Below are positions 26,235 to 35,148 of a stretch of 64,000 nt of DNA, one piece after another; positions within the stretch are counted from its first letter, which is position 1; each line of letters begins with the position of its first letter. Source of the stretch: Rhodoferax aquaticus. Lineage in GTDB: Bacteria > Pseudomonadota > Gammaproteobacteria > Burkholderiales > Burkholderiaceae_C. Location: contig NZ_CP036282.1 in assembly GCF_006974105.1 (NCBI RefSeq), positions 1,984,001 through 2,048,000 of the forward strand. Reading direction: 5' to 3'. The notes beneath the pieces were generated by a model, which saw nothing but the letters and a program-made list of their open reading frames with translations, was not told the DNA's origin and made no database searches. A program made the position numbers and the translations under genes.

Positions 26235-27195
26235 TGCATTGATTGGTGCCTTGTTGGCATCCACCCTTCGAGTTTCCACACCCCTTATCTTGTGCGCCTT
26301 GGCTGGACTTTTGTCCGAGCGTTCAGGGGTTGTTGACCTCGGGTTGGAGGGCAAAATGTTGTTTGCTGCTTTTGCGGCCGGTGCAGCAGGTGCCGTTTAC
26401 CAATCTACCTATGTCGCTGTCCTTTGCGCAATGGGTATTGCTATTTCTTTGTCTTGGATGCACGGATTGGCCTGCGTGAGTCATAAAGGTGATCAGGTGA
26501 TCTCAGGTGTGGCTATTAACATCATCGCAGCCGGGCTGACCATGGTGTTAGGTATCGCTTGGTTTTCGCAAGGCGGGCAGACGCCGCCAGTGGCCACTTC
26601 GGTGCGCATTCAGCCGCTCTTCCCGTCTGCTGTAGAGGGTATGAAAGACATTCCCTATGTAGGGGCCATCTTGGGTAACGGACTTTTGAGCCACAACTTG
26701 CTCGTCTACCTTGCGTTGGCACTTGTTCCTGCTGTGTGGTGGCTCATGTACCGCACACGGTTTGGCTTGAGGTTGCGAGCGGTTGGAGAAAATCCGCAAA
26801 TGGTCGATGCAGCTGGCGTTTCTGTGACTAGGCTTCGCTACACGGCGTTGACATTGAATGGGATGCTGTGTGGGTTAGCAGGTAGCTACTTGGTGCTGGC
26901 ACAAAGCGCTAATTTTTCAGCCAACATGACGGCTGGCCGGGGATTCATGGCCTTGGCCGCACTGATTTTTGGGCGCTGGAATCCAAAGGGGGCACTTTGG
27001 GCCTGTCTGCTTTTTGGTTTTTTGGATGCGGCAGCAATCCGAATGCAAGGAGTTCATTTGCCCATGTTTGGTGAGGTTCCGGTGCAGGTGATTCAGGCCT
27101 TACCTTACGTAATGACGGTGGTTCTGCTTGCAGGATTTATTGGCAAGGCCGTAGCGCCTCAAGCATTGGGCAGGCCTTACTCAAAAGAGCGCTGA
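26227..27195 (+). CDS. Nucleoside ABC transporter permease 2
   Basis: 322 residues, about nine hydrophobic segments, BPD_transp_2 family (YufQ/NupQ type). The N-terminal L-S-E-R-S-G-V-V-D-L-G-L-E-G block is the hallmark of this subunit. The coupling region is RAVGENPQMVDAAGVSVTRL. Partner of the preceding permease. Last gene of the importer; the convergent mnmC gene follows after 65 bp. Confidence 0.92.
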   Translation: MDDALIGALLASTLRVSTPLILCALAGLLSERSGVVDLGLEGKMLFAAFAAGAAGAVYQSTYVAVLCAMGIAISLSWMHGLACVSHKGDQVISGVAINIIAAGLTMVLGIAWFSQGGQTPPVATSVRIQPLFPSAVEGMKDIPYVGAILGNGLLSHNLLVYLALALVPAVWWLMYRTRFGLRLRAVGENPQMVDAAGVSVTRLRYTALTLNGMLCGLAGSYLVLAQSANFSANMTAGRGFMALAALIFGRWNPKGALWACLLFGFLDAAAIRMQGVHLPMFGEVPVQVIQALPYVMTVVLLAGFIGKAVAPQALGRPYSKER

Positions 27196-27260
27196 ATCGC
27201 GGATGAATGTCAAGTGAGTTGCGGTATGGACCTTACTTGGCATTCGGGTGGTTTTGTGGC

Positions 27261-28925
27261 CTATGTCACACGCGCAACATCAAGGCTTTTGGCCAGTCTG
27301 GTTTCGACTGGCCACGGTTCCCCCCCAATGCGGGCCACCAATAGTTCTGCACACAAAGCGGAAAGGCTAAGTCCTCTAGATCCCATGCCAATCGAACACC
27401 AAATGCCAGGCAAGCGAACAGGGTCTACGGGACCCACCAAGGGGAGTCGATCGGGAGTGACACAGCGCGCATTTGACCAATGTTTCGTCTGCTTTTGGTC
27501 AAAATTCTGTTTCAAGTAGGTAGCAATAGTGGGTAGCAAAGCAAAAAGCCGCTCATAGTTCGCCCAATGCTGCATTTGAATGTCGTTTGCCTGCAGCGAA
27601 TCCGTGATGTATGTAGCGCCAGTAAACCACTGCGGTCCATCACCTGTTGGTATGTTTGGTATATAGCTTCCATTCCCGTTCACCGGGTGATTGGGCTGCG
27701 GAGCCATCGTTCCGGAACCTAGGTAGACGCCATGCGAAACAGTCCCGTAAATGGTTTGCAACGCAGGGCGGAATACTTCACCCGTGTCGTGTGCGAGGCT
27801 TGCTTGTACTAACGGGCCGAAGCCGGCTGCATTGGCTAGTACTACATGATCGGCGTTCCCCATAATGCTTCCAATTGAATCCATTAGGTTCCAGCTGTCA
27901 GTTGTTTTTTCTAAACGAACTATCAGTGAGTTCCCCACAAAGGTTATGTTCTCATGTGAGAGTAAGGCGTTGACAAGTTGGGCGGGTTTGATCCAAGCGC
28001 CTGTTGCGTGCCAATGGTTGTTCTTTGCAATGAGCCTGAGCTCTGGATCACGCGCGAGTTCTAGTATTCCAGAGGTATGCCAATCGAGTCCTTCCTGCAA
28101 GTAGTGCTTAGCTAGCGCAAGCAACAAACGCGTGCCGGAGCGAGATAGCTGTGACTGAGGATCATCGTCCTTGCTGTGGTGAGGTGCCACCAAGCCAACC
28201 GGTAGTCCGGATGCGCCCATTGCCGGATGGCTGTGTTCATCGTAAACACGAACTTGCCAACCCCGCAGGGCTAAGGCGTGAGCGATAGTGGAACCTGCTA
28301 AGCCGCCTCCAATCACAGCACAGCTTGAGACTGTGGGGGCGTTCATGGAGTCTCCCTTGCGAGAGCTAACGATAGGCCACTCGGGTTGGTACTCCACACC
28401 GCTTGGAGCAGGTTTGAAGCCCGCTGCCTTCCATGCCTTGAGGTCTAGATTAGCCTGCTTGTGGATAGATATGCGCGTGCCTCTACGACTCCGTCGAGAC
28501 AGCAGTTTGTAACTCCAGGGGTCCAGCGGGGCTTGGGCCGCATAGATAGTGTTAGCGGAAAAGGTTGAGTTGCGGAGGACGGTATTGATAGGGCCAACAC
28601 AAAGGGTTAATGACAGCTGCCCTGCTGAAAGTGCAACCCTATGGAAGGTTGAGCGGCCACTGAAGTCAATAGCATTCAGAGCGGTCGCAAGATCTTGTGC
28701 ATCCTCCGAAGCATCTGCAGCAAGTGTGAGATCACTAACGCATCCGCAGATCCCTACATAGTGGAGCACTGTTGACCGATGAGGGTCATGGCGCCACGTC
28801 CGCCATGTTTCCAGGAAGCTAGTACCCGAGCCGAAGACTAGATCCAGTACGGTCCATGCCGGTGCTGAGTGCCAAGCTGCAGGGAGTCCGCACGCAGCCA
28901 GGGCATCTGCCGAAGGGAGTGGCAC
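27261..28925 (-). CDS. mnmC: MnmC-like tRNA modification protein with degenerate methyltransferase half
   Basis: 554 residues. The C-terminal half is a complete DAO-type FAD oxidoreductase: CAVIGGGLAGSTIAHALALR near residue 205, then G-A-S-G-L-P-V-G-L-V-A-P and a late GMGSRGLSLSALCAELL. In MnmC this half removes carboxymethyl from cmnm5U34 of tRNA. The N-terminal half is a shortened methyltransferase domain. It lacks about 45 residues before the C-G-L-P-A-A-W block, its SAM loop reads VFGSGTSFL instead of GFGxGLNFL, and the conserved D-G-F-A-P-x-x-N-P motif is lost (AAQAPLDPWS). GTG 28925 is the start; an in-frame stop lies just upstream, so the truncation is real. Confidence 0.85.
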   Translation of the reverse strand: MPLPSADALAACGLPAAWHSAPAWTVLDLVFGSGTSFLETWRTWRHDPHRSTVLHYVGICGCVSDLTLAADASEDAQDLATALNAIDFSGRSTFHRVALSAGQLSLTLCVGPINTVLRNSTFSANTIYAAQAPLDPWSYKLLSRRSRRGTRISIHKQANLDLKAWKAAGFKPAPSGVEYQPEWPIVSSRKGDSMNAPTVSSCAVIGGGLAGSTIAHALALRGWQVRVYDEHSHPAMGASGLPVGLVAPHHSKDDDPQSQLSRSGTRLLLALAKHYLQEGLDWHTSGILELARDPELRLIAKNNHWHATGAWIKPAQLVNALLSHENITFVGNSLIVRLEKTTDSWNLMDSIGSIMGNADHVVLANAAGFGPLVQASLAHDTGEVFRPALQTIYGTVSHGVYLGSGTMAPQPNHPVNGNGSYIPNIPTGDGPQWFTGATYITDSLQANDIQMQHWANYERLFALLPTIATYLKQNFDQKQTKHWSNARCVTPDRLPLVGPVDPVRLPGIWCSIGMGSRGLSLSALCAELLVARIGGEPWPVETRLAKSLDVARVT

Positions 28926-28937
28926 AGATCGACAAAC

Positions 28938-29210
28938 TTAGGCACTTGGAGGTACGTAACCTTGCGCTGCATCGGCACCGTCACCAAAGAAGTGGTTCTC
29001 CATTTGCCGTGCCAAGTACTGCCGCGCGCGGGCATCTGCTAAGTTGAGTCGGTTTTCATTGACCAACATGGTCTGGTGTTTGAGCCAAGCAGCCCAAGCC
29101 TCTTTGCTTACACCTTCCCAAATGCGTTTGCCCAACTCCCCTGGATAGGGAGGAAAATCTAGCCCTTCCAATTCTTTTCCTAACTTGATGCAGTTAACAG
29201 TACGAGCCAT
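28938..29210 (-). CDS. yggX: Fe(2+)-trafficking protein YggX
   Basis: 90 residues, the usual length. Conserved start [19 protein letters not shown] with the single Cys at position 7, and the [13 protein letters not shown] block. The family helps protect Fe-S proteins from oxidative damage. It lies 12 bp upstream of the mnmC GTG and is probably co-transcribed with it. Confidence 0.95.
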   Translation of the reverse strand: MARTVNCIKLGKELEGLDFPPYPGELGKRIWEGVSKEAWAAWLKHQTMLVNENRLNLADARARQYLARQMENHFFGDGADAAQGYVPPSA

Positions 29211-29499
29211 AAATACCTTGCCTTATTAAAACAGTGAAGATTATTGATGGGCTGAATCTTATTCGGTTTAGTGGCTCCTGTTGTGTCTTGGTAGGCAGAC
29301 GCGCTTAGTGGGGCTAGGTGTGCATTGGTCATTGAACGTAGTCCTATGGCCCTAGGGTACCTGGTTGCGTATGGGCATGGCATTGAGGAGGTGTACTGGA
29401 ACTAACAGAAGTATTTTTTTGAACTAAGGGCTTGATTTCGGACATTTTTTGTTGCTGTTGGTGCACAATGTTTCGATGATTAACGAGAAGGTGTTGAGC

Positions 29500-31260
29500 A
29501 TGCCAACTGACGCAGATACCCTTCATTTTCTGGATGACGAGAGTGAAGGCCAGTTTGCTAAAGAATTGTTTTGGCGGCTGATGGTTGTCGACGATGAACC
29601 AGACGTTCATCGGGCAACAACTTTTGCGTTAGCTGGTATCAAAATACTGGGTCGGTCGCTGCAATTCTTGCATGCCTATTCTGCGGCTGAAGCTACGCAG
29701 CTGTTGCGCACTGAACCTGATGTTGCAGTGGTGCTTTTGGATGTCGTTATGGAGCGTGAAGACGCAGGCTTGGCGCTCGTCAAGACCATACGCCATGACT
29801 TCAAATTGACAGAGTTGCGAATCATTCTGCGTACCGGTCAGCCTGGCTATGCGCCTGAGATTGAGACTATTCACGACTTCGACATCAATGACTACAAAAC
29901 CAAGTCTGAACTTACGCGGACAAAGTTGTACGCCACGGTAACTGCTGCGCTGCGGGCTTACGATCAAATTCGCAAGCTTGACGAGTTGGCGTTTTACGAC
30001 CGTTTGTCTCAATTGCCCAATCGAAATAAATTTCTTGATTTGAGTGATGAGCGGTTGGCATCTGGTCGCCATTCCGCTGAGGTTATCGCGATTCTGGATA
30101 TTGACGACTTTTCTGAAATTAACGATGCGCTAGGGCACCAGCAGGGTGATCGGCTGTTGCAAGCAGTAGCAGACCGACTGAAGCAAAAATTAGGGTCAGA
30201 GGTTATTTTGGCCCGAATTGGCGGCGATACCTTTGGCTTGATGGGAACTGCTGCCGAACTAGAGCCCGCCCGGGTTTTGTCTCTGTTTAGAGATCCGTTT
30301 CTAGTCAACGAAGACTCTATGGTGGTCACAGCCACAATGGGGCTGACAAAGGCGCTTGGTGGTGGTGTTACTGGGCGTGATGCCATTAAAGATGCGAACA
30401 TTGCACTCAAGCGCGCAAAGAAAAGCCGGCGCGGTAGCTTTGTGATGTATTCGACTGAAATGGGGTCTGACATTCGCGAACGGGTGCGACTGCTGCAAAA
30501 CTTGCGTAGCGCCGTCGAAAGCGAGCGGCTCTTTGTGGTGTATCAACCGCAAGTCAACTTGGCATCTGGAGCCGTAGTCGGGGTGGAGGCCCTTATTCGA
30601 TGGCGCAAGGAAGATGGGTCTTTCGTTGCGCCGGATCGGTTTATCCCCCTGGCCGAAGCCTCAGGCATGATTGTCGCCATCGGCGACTGGGTCCTGCGTA
30701 TGGCCTGCCGTGAGCTGGTCCGCTTTCAAGCATTGGGATTGCCCACTCTGCGGATGTCGGTTAATGTTTCACAGATTCAATTCAGACATCCTGATTTCCT
30801 CGAAAAACTCAACGCCGCGTTGTTAGATACAGGTATCAACCCTAGGTACTTGGAGCTTGAAATCACCGAGTCGGTGGCCATGGAAGACGCAGATTTCATG
30901 CTCGAAACTTTGCACATGGTGCGAGAGTTGGGCATCTCCATTGCCATTGATGATTTTGGTACCGGCTACTCGTCGCTAAGTCAATTGCGTCAGTTGCCGA
31001 TAGATCGTTTGAAGATTGATCGCGCTTTCGTGGGTGAGCTCAGCCAACAAGTGTCGGGGGGGCATATCGCGGCGATGGTGATTGAATTGGGGCGCAATCT
31101 CAAGCTGACTGTCATCGCCGAAGGCATTGAAGATGAGGGGCAGGCGCAGAGTCTGCTCGGACTAGGCTGCCATGAGGGGCAAGGTTACTTGTATGCAAAA
31201 CCGTTGCTTCCGGCTCAGTTCACAGAGTGGTATCAAGCGAGGGTAGCGAACCCCGGTTAA
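29500..31260 (+). CDS. Response regulator with degenerate GGDEF and intact EAL domain
   Basis: 586 residues. The receiver domain spans about residues 25-155, with acidic VVDDEPDVH and phospho-acceptor Asp in VVLLDVVME; its A-G-L-A-L-V and N-D-Y-K-T-K-S-E-L-T blocks resemble the receivers usually attached to DUF3369. The GGDEF domain (about 175-320) has GGDTF in place of GGDEF, so diguanylate cyclase activity is unlikely. The EAL domain (about 335-580) keeps VEALIRW, LELEITES, IDDFGTGYSS and K-I-D-R, so it should be a c-di-GMP phosphodiesterase. ATG 29500 is chosen for the AAGGTG upstream. No partner kinase gene is adjacent. Confidence 0.9.
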   Translation: MPTDADTLHFLDDESEGQFAKELFWRLMVVDDEPDVHRATTFALAGIKILGRSLQFLHAYSAAEATQLLRTEPDVAVVLLDVVMEREDAGLALVKTIRHDFKLTELRIILRTGQPGYAPEIETIHDFDINDYKTKSELTRTKLYATVTAALRAYDQIRKLDELAFYDRLSQLPNRNKFLDLSDERLASGRHSAEVIAILDIDDFSEINDALGHQQGDRLLQAVADRLKQKLGSEVILARIGGDTFGLMGTAAELEPARVLSLFRDPFLVNEDSMVVTATMGLTKALGGGVTGRDAIKDANIALKRAKKSRRGSFVMYSTEMGSDIRERVRLLQNLRSAVESERLFVVYQPQVNLASGAVVGVEALIRWRKEDGSFVAPDRFIPLAEASGMIVAIGDWVLRMACRELVRFQALGLPTLRMSVNVSQIQFRHPDFLEKLNAALLDTGINPRYLELEITESVAMEDADFMLETLHMVRELGISIAIDDFGTGYSSLSQLRQLPIDRLKIDRAFVGELSQQVSGGHIAAMVIELGRNLKLTVIAEGIEDEGQAQSLLGLGCHEGQGYLYAKPLLPAQFTEWYQARVANPG

Positions 31261-31271
31261 AGGGCGCACCC

Positions 31272-32597
31272 ATGCAGGTAGCTGAATACCCCCCAGTTGC
31301 GGGGCAGGATGATACATATTTCATGCGCTTGGCACTGCAGCAGTGCTCTCAATCAGGGGAGTCTGGCGAGGTGCCAGTTGGCGCTATTGTCGTTAAAGAT
31401 GGGCAAGTCATCTCAGCAGGATCCAATTCACCGGTTCGTGAGCATGATCCAACAGCCCATGCAGAGATCAAAGCACTGAGGGCCGCCGCCGCCCACTTCA
31501 AGAACTACAGACTGGACGGATGCGAGCTCTACGTCACCTTGGAGCCCTGTGCCATGTGTGCTGGAGCAATGCTTCACGCCCGTATCAAACGCGTGGTGTT
31601 TGGAGCGAGCGATCCGAAAACCGGAGCAGCAGGCTCCGTGATTGATTTGTTTAGCCAGCCTCAGTTGAACCACCATACATCGGTAGCGCAAGGCGTGCTT
31701 GAAGACGAATGTGCGCAGCAGTTGCGAGAGTTCTTCCTTCGCAAGCGACGCGAAAAAAGAGAGTCTAGTTGTCGCCTGCGCGATGATTCGCTACGAACTT
31801 CTGACAGCAGGTTTGACTTTCTGGGAATAGATGTTTTTTCTTCAGTGTATTTGGACGGACTTGCAAGCCTCCGTGGGTGGCGATTGCATTATTTCCATGC
31901 TGTGGCGCCTGTACGAAGCGCACCAGTCTATCTTTGTCTTCATGCCTCAAACACATGGGCTTATACGTTTCGAGAGGTTCTGAGAGGTGTATCCGCACAT
32001 GGTAATGGCACGGCCATCGCCCCTGATTTAGTCGGTTTTGGCAAGAGTGACAAGCCAAAACGGGAAGATGCACACGACCTCACGCTGCACGTGCAGATAC
32101 TGCAGGAAATGGTGAATCATTTGAATTTGTCCAACATCGTTCTGGTGCTGCAGGGTGACGCATTGCACTTAGGTATCCAGTTACTGTTGCAAGACCGTGA
32201 TCGCTTTTGCGGGTTGATCATGGTGGATCCTCCTTCTTGGGCTGGCGCTTTTGTGTCAAAGGCAGACCATCACTTAGACTTACCCACCGACGCAGCTGGG
32301 TTACCTCTTGCGATTGAAGATGCGCCATTTCCGGACGCTGGGCATCGCGCTGGCCCTAGGGCATTTGCGTCGCAAGTGGCTGCAGGTGCAACCTCCCAAG
32401 GTAGCGTGTTTATAGAAAAGGTAACGCAATTCTTTCACGATGAGTGGCCGCACCCGACCGTGATCGTTAAGCGAAAACATCCAACACTAACTGCTGGCCT
32501 TCAGCAGCGTAAACGCGGTAGTACATCAGCCATTCCTGCTGTGCTCATTGATGACAGGTTGGCAATGAGCCTGTTCACTTACTTTGCTGCAGGATAA
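31272..32597 (+). CDS. tadA: tRNA adenosine(34) deaminase TadA fused to alpha/beta-hydrolase-like domain
   Basis: 441 residues. The first ~165 residues are a complete TadA: zinc ligands and catalytic Glu in P-T-A-H-A-E-I and Cys pair in TLEPCAMCAGAMLHARI. It converts A34 to inosine in tRNA-Arg. The remaining ~270 residues resemble haloalkane-dehalogenase-type alpha/beta hydrolases (LHASNTWAYTFREVL, APDLVGFGKSDKPKRED). However, the nucleophile elbow Q-D-W-G-G is replaced by Q-G-D-A-L, so catalysis by the classical Asp nucleophile is not expected. One uninterrupted frame; ATG 31272 is used. It is 11 bp after the EAL gene. Confidence 0.88.
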   Translation: MQVAEYPPVAGQDDTYFMRLALQQCSQSGESGEVPVGAIVVKDGQVISAGSNSPVREHDPTAHAEIKALRAAAAHFKNYRLDGCELYVTLEPCAMCAGAMLHARIKRVVFGASDPKTGAAGSVIDLFSQPQLNHHTSVAQGVLEDECAQQLREFFLRKRREKRESSCRLRDDSLRTSDSRFDFLGIDVFSSVYLDGLASLRGWRLHYFHAVAPVRSAPVYLCLHASNTWAYTFREVLRGVSAHGNGTAIAPDLVGFGKSDKPKREDAHDLTLHVQILQEMVNHLNLSNIVLVLQGDALHLGIQLLLQDRDRFCGLIMVDPPSWAGAFVSKADHHLDLPTDAAGLPLAIEDAPFPDAGHRAGPRAFASQVAAGATSQGSVFIEKVTQFFHDEWPHPTVIVKRKHPTLTAGLQQRKRGSTSAIPAVLIDDRLAMSLFTYFAAG

Positions 32598-32604
32598 TCG
32601 TCGA

Positions 32605-33549
32605 GTGAAAAAGCATATATATATCTATTCCCCATCGGGCGCAGTCCGTGACAAAGCTGCGTTCAAGCGTGGCATTAAGCGCCTGCAGCAGCTGGGTCAT
32701 GACGTTGAGGTTGATGCTGATGCCTTGACCAGTCACATGCGTTTTGCTGGTGATGACGCAACCCGTTTGCAGTCTATCCATAGGGCATGCGCAAGTGGTG
32801 CCGATGTTGCGCTGATATCACGGGGTGGGTACGGACTCACACGTCTTCTGGCTGACATCAAATACAAGGACGTCGCCAAGGCGGTGGACCGTGGGACGCA
32901 GTTTGTAGGCCTCAGTGATTTCACTGCATTTCAACTGGCTGTCTTACGCAAGACCGATCGTATTACGTGGGCGGGTCCTGCCCTATGTGAAGGCTTTGGT
33001 GTCGGTGGCCCGGGAAATGTGGAGGCACCAGACGACATCATGGAAGACTGCTTCAATGACATGCTACTGGGGCAAGGAGAGGGTTCTGGGTGGCGAATGA
33101 ATGCAGTGCCTAATGCCTTATTGGAAAAACCAGACGTCCTCTTGAGCAAGAATGGTCAGATTTGGGGTGGCAACTTGTCCATCGTGGTGTCGTTGCTCGG
33201 GACTCCTTACTTTCCAATGGTTAAAGGGGGCATTTTGTTTTTGGAAGATGTTGCGGAGCATCCCTATCGCATTGAGCGTATGCTGACGCAGCTCTTGCAT
33301 GCGGGTGTATTGGCACAGCAGAAGGCCGTTGTGCTTGGGCAATTCACAGACTACACACTTACCTCGCATGACAGAGGGTTTAAGTTGCAGTCTGTCATCG
33401 CTTGGCTACAAGCTACTTTGAAAGTGCCAGTTCTGACAAATTTGCCCTTTGGGCATGTACCGACCAAAGTGCTGTTGCCAGTAGGTGCCAAAGCGGAACT
33501 TGCGGTGAATGGTCGAGACGCAATGTTGGTTTGGGGGCATGTTGGGTGA
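32605..33549 (+). CDS. ldcA: Muramoyltetrapeptide (LD-) carboxypeptidase
   Basis: 314 residues of the LdcA/MccF (S66) family. It has the SPSGAV start, S-R-G-G-Y-G-L-T-R-L-L loop, nucleophile Ser in FVGLSDFTAF, late Glu region GGNLSIVVSLLGTP and the C-terminal catalytic His in LPFGHVPTKVLLPVG. It removes the terminal D-Ala of murein tetrapeptides in the cytoplasm during cell-wall recycling. GTG 32605 gives a natural N-terminus; a TTG at 32584 overlapping tadA is the alternative. Confidence 0.9.
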   Translation: MKKHIYIYSPSGAVRDKAAFKRGIKRLQQLGHDVEVDADALTSHMRFAGDDATRLQSIHRACASGADVALISRGGYGLTRLLADIKYKDVAKAVDRGTQFVGLSDFTAFQLAVLRKTDRITWAGPALCEGFGVGGPGNVEAPDDIMEDCFNDMLLGQGEGSGWRMNAVPNALLEKPDVLLSKNGQIWGGNLSIVVSLLGTPYFPMVKGGILFLEDVAEHPYRIERMLTQLLHAGVLAQQKAVVLGQFTDYTLTSHDRGFKLQSVIAWLQATLKVPVLTNLPFGHVPTKVLLPVGAKAELAVNGRDAMLVWGHVG

Positions 33550-33623
33550 CCGCTGTTTCGCAGCGAGTCCCTGACCGTGTTCTAGGTGGTCACTAATGGG
33601 TACTCCTTAAGGTAACGGTCAGA

Positions 33624-34541
33624 ATGGGCACTCAGGTCACTGTGGTCTTCACAGATCTTCATGGCAGCACGGCCGTATATGAGTCGCTGGGCAACGTGCG
33701 GGCGACCCAAACGGTCACAGACATTACGCATTGGATATCGCAACAATGCGTGTCACATGGCGGTCGCGTTGTCAAAACCTTAGGCGATGGTGTGCTCGCC
33801 ATGTTCATGGACCCACAGAGTGCGGTGCGGGCTGTGGTTGAGCTGCAACGGACGCACTACAAGCGGGTAATGGCTGCCCCGGCAGATGCGCGCTTACCCA
33901 TGCGCGTTGGGCTAGCGAGTGGCGAGGTCGAACTTGTGGACAATGATTGCTACGGAGATGCGGTCAACGTGGCGTCTCGTCTATGCGATTTGTGCGGACC
34001 GCACCAGATCTGGGCAAACTCCGCTTCACTTACAAGTTTGTATGAAAGCAGCGGCGTGTCGTTCAGGCCTTTGGGGGCCATTGGGATTCGTGGCCGCGCC
34101 GAGCCCTGTTCTGTTAGTCAAATTGAATGGCGGCAAGAAGAGTTCTCTGACTTTCTTACCGTGAACGGTAAAGTCGAAGATGCTTTCCCAAGCAGTGGCA
34201 GCGATGTACTGGGTCGCGAGATAGAACTACGTTGCATGGAGCAGTGCAAGCGATATAGGTCGTTTGAGTTGCCGATCTACATTGGGCGGGTGCGCGCCGT
34301 CGAGTTTAGGGTAGATGACCCCAGGGTGTCTCGCAACCATACACGCCTTGATTGGCGCAATGGAAGCATCGTTCTTTCGGATGTCAGCAGTTACGGGAGT
34401 TGGGTCCGGTTTGCTGGAGATACCGTGTCAGCGGTGTTTTTGCGTCGCCAAGAATGTGTTTTGCACGGGAAAGGGGAAATCGCTTTGGGAGCCCCTTTTA
34501 GCGACCTTAGCGCACCAGTTGTCTCGTTTTCAGTTCTTTAG
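33624..34541 (+). CDS. Class III nucleotide cyclase with C-terminal FHA domain
   Basis: 305 residues. The N-terminal class III adenylate/guanylate cyclase domain (about 1-165) has metal-binding Asp in VVFTDLHGST and in KTLGDGVLAMF, and a GDAVNVASRL block with the transition-state Asn region. The C-terminal FHA domain (about 215-305) has G-R, DPRVSRNHTRLDW and the S-S-Y-G-S-W-V loop, which would bind a phospho-threonine protein. The cyclase residues look complete. No kinase gene is adjacent, so the phospho-partner is unknown. Nucleotide specificity is unassigned. Confidence 0.88.
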   Translation: MGTQVTVVFTDLHGSTAVYESLGNVRATQTVTDITHWISQQCVSHGGRVVKTLGDGVLAMFMDPQSAVRAVVELQRTHYKRVMAAPADARLPMRVGLASGEVELVDNDCYGDAVNVASRLCDLCGPHQIWANSASLTSLYESSGVSFRPLGAIGIRGRAEPCSVSQIEWRQEEFSDFLTVNGKVEDAFPSSGSDVLGREIELRCMEQCKRYRSFELPIYIGRVRAVEFRVDDPRVSRNHTRLDWRNGSIVLSDVSSYGSWVRFAGDTVSAVFLRRQECVLHGKGEIALGAPFSDLSAPVVSFSVL

Positions 34542-35014
34542 CAGCATTGCAAACTCAAGGGTTGCAGGGTTTCACCGGTCCTTGAGTTGGAGGCACCTAC
34601 TCTGACTTGGCGCGGATAGCTAAGGTTCACAGGGATTGCCGCCAATCGCAGCGTTTCCGGAACTTGGTAGAGCCCAACTGTCACGTATGGGCGGGCCACG
34701 ACGTCGTGTTTTAGAAGTTCGCCTGCACTTTCACCAGCCTTCACACGTGAGCGGTGGCCATTCTCAGTCACAGTCCAGTAGGCGATATACCTATCCTTGG
34801 CTACTGTGGCCTTTCCCTTTAGGGAGCTAAGCCAACAGTCCGCATGCGGACAAGAGCTGCAGGCTTCCGAGGTGTAAAGCTCAACGACAGGTGTCCTAGT
34901 TGCGGGGGGGGCAGCTTGCAAGCCGCAGACACCCCCCAGACCCGCCCATAGGATACAAGTGTTGCCAACAATCAAACTTTGGTGATGCCAATCGGCTGTC
35001 ATGAATGTATGCAT
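34538..35014 (-). pseudogene. DUF1223 secreted protein with large in-frame internal deletion
   Basis: 158 residues against about 230-260 for the family. The signal sequence and first block PVVELYTSEACSSCPHAD (C-x2-C thioredoxin-like) are intact up to ...RYIAYW. The sequence then jumps directly to V-T-E-N-G-H-R-S-R-V-K-A-G-E-S-A-G, which belongs near the C-terminus. About 70-80 central residues are missing without breaking the frame. It may still be translated but is unlikely to keep normal function. Stop codon overlaps the convergent cyclase gene. Confidence 0.65.
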
Positions 35015-35148
35015 GAGTTCATGCTGGCCCCTCGATACTGTGATATTCCAACTTAGTCGTGGCTTGCCTAGCAGACCTAAACGTAAGCTGAAAATTCAAC
35101 AAAAACAGGTGCTATCGCACGTCAGTACTGCGTGACTCACTATAAAAG

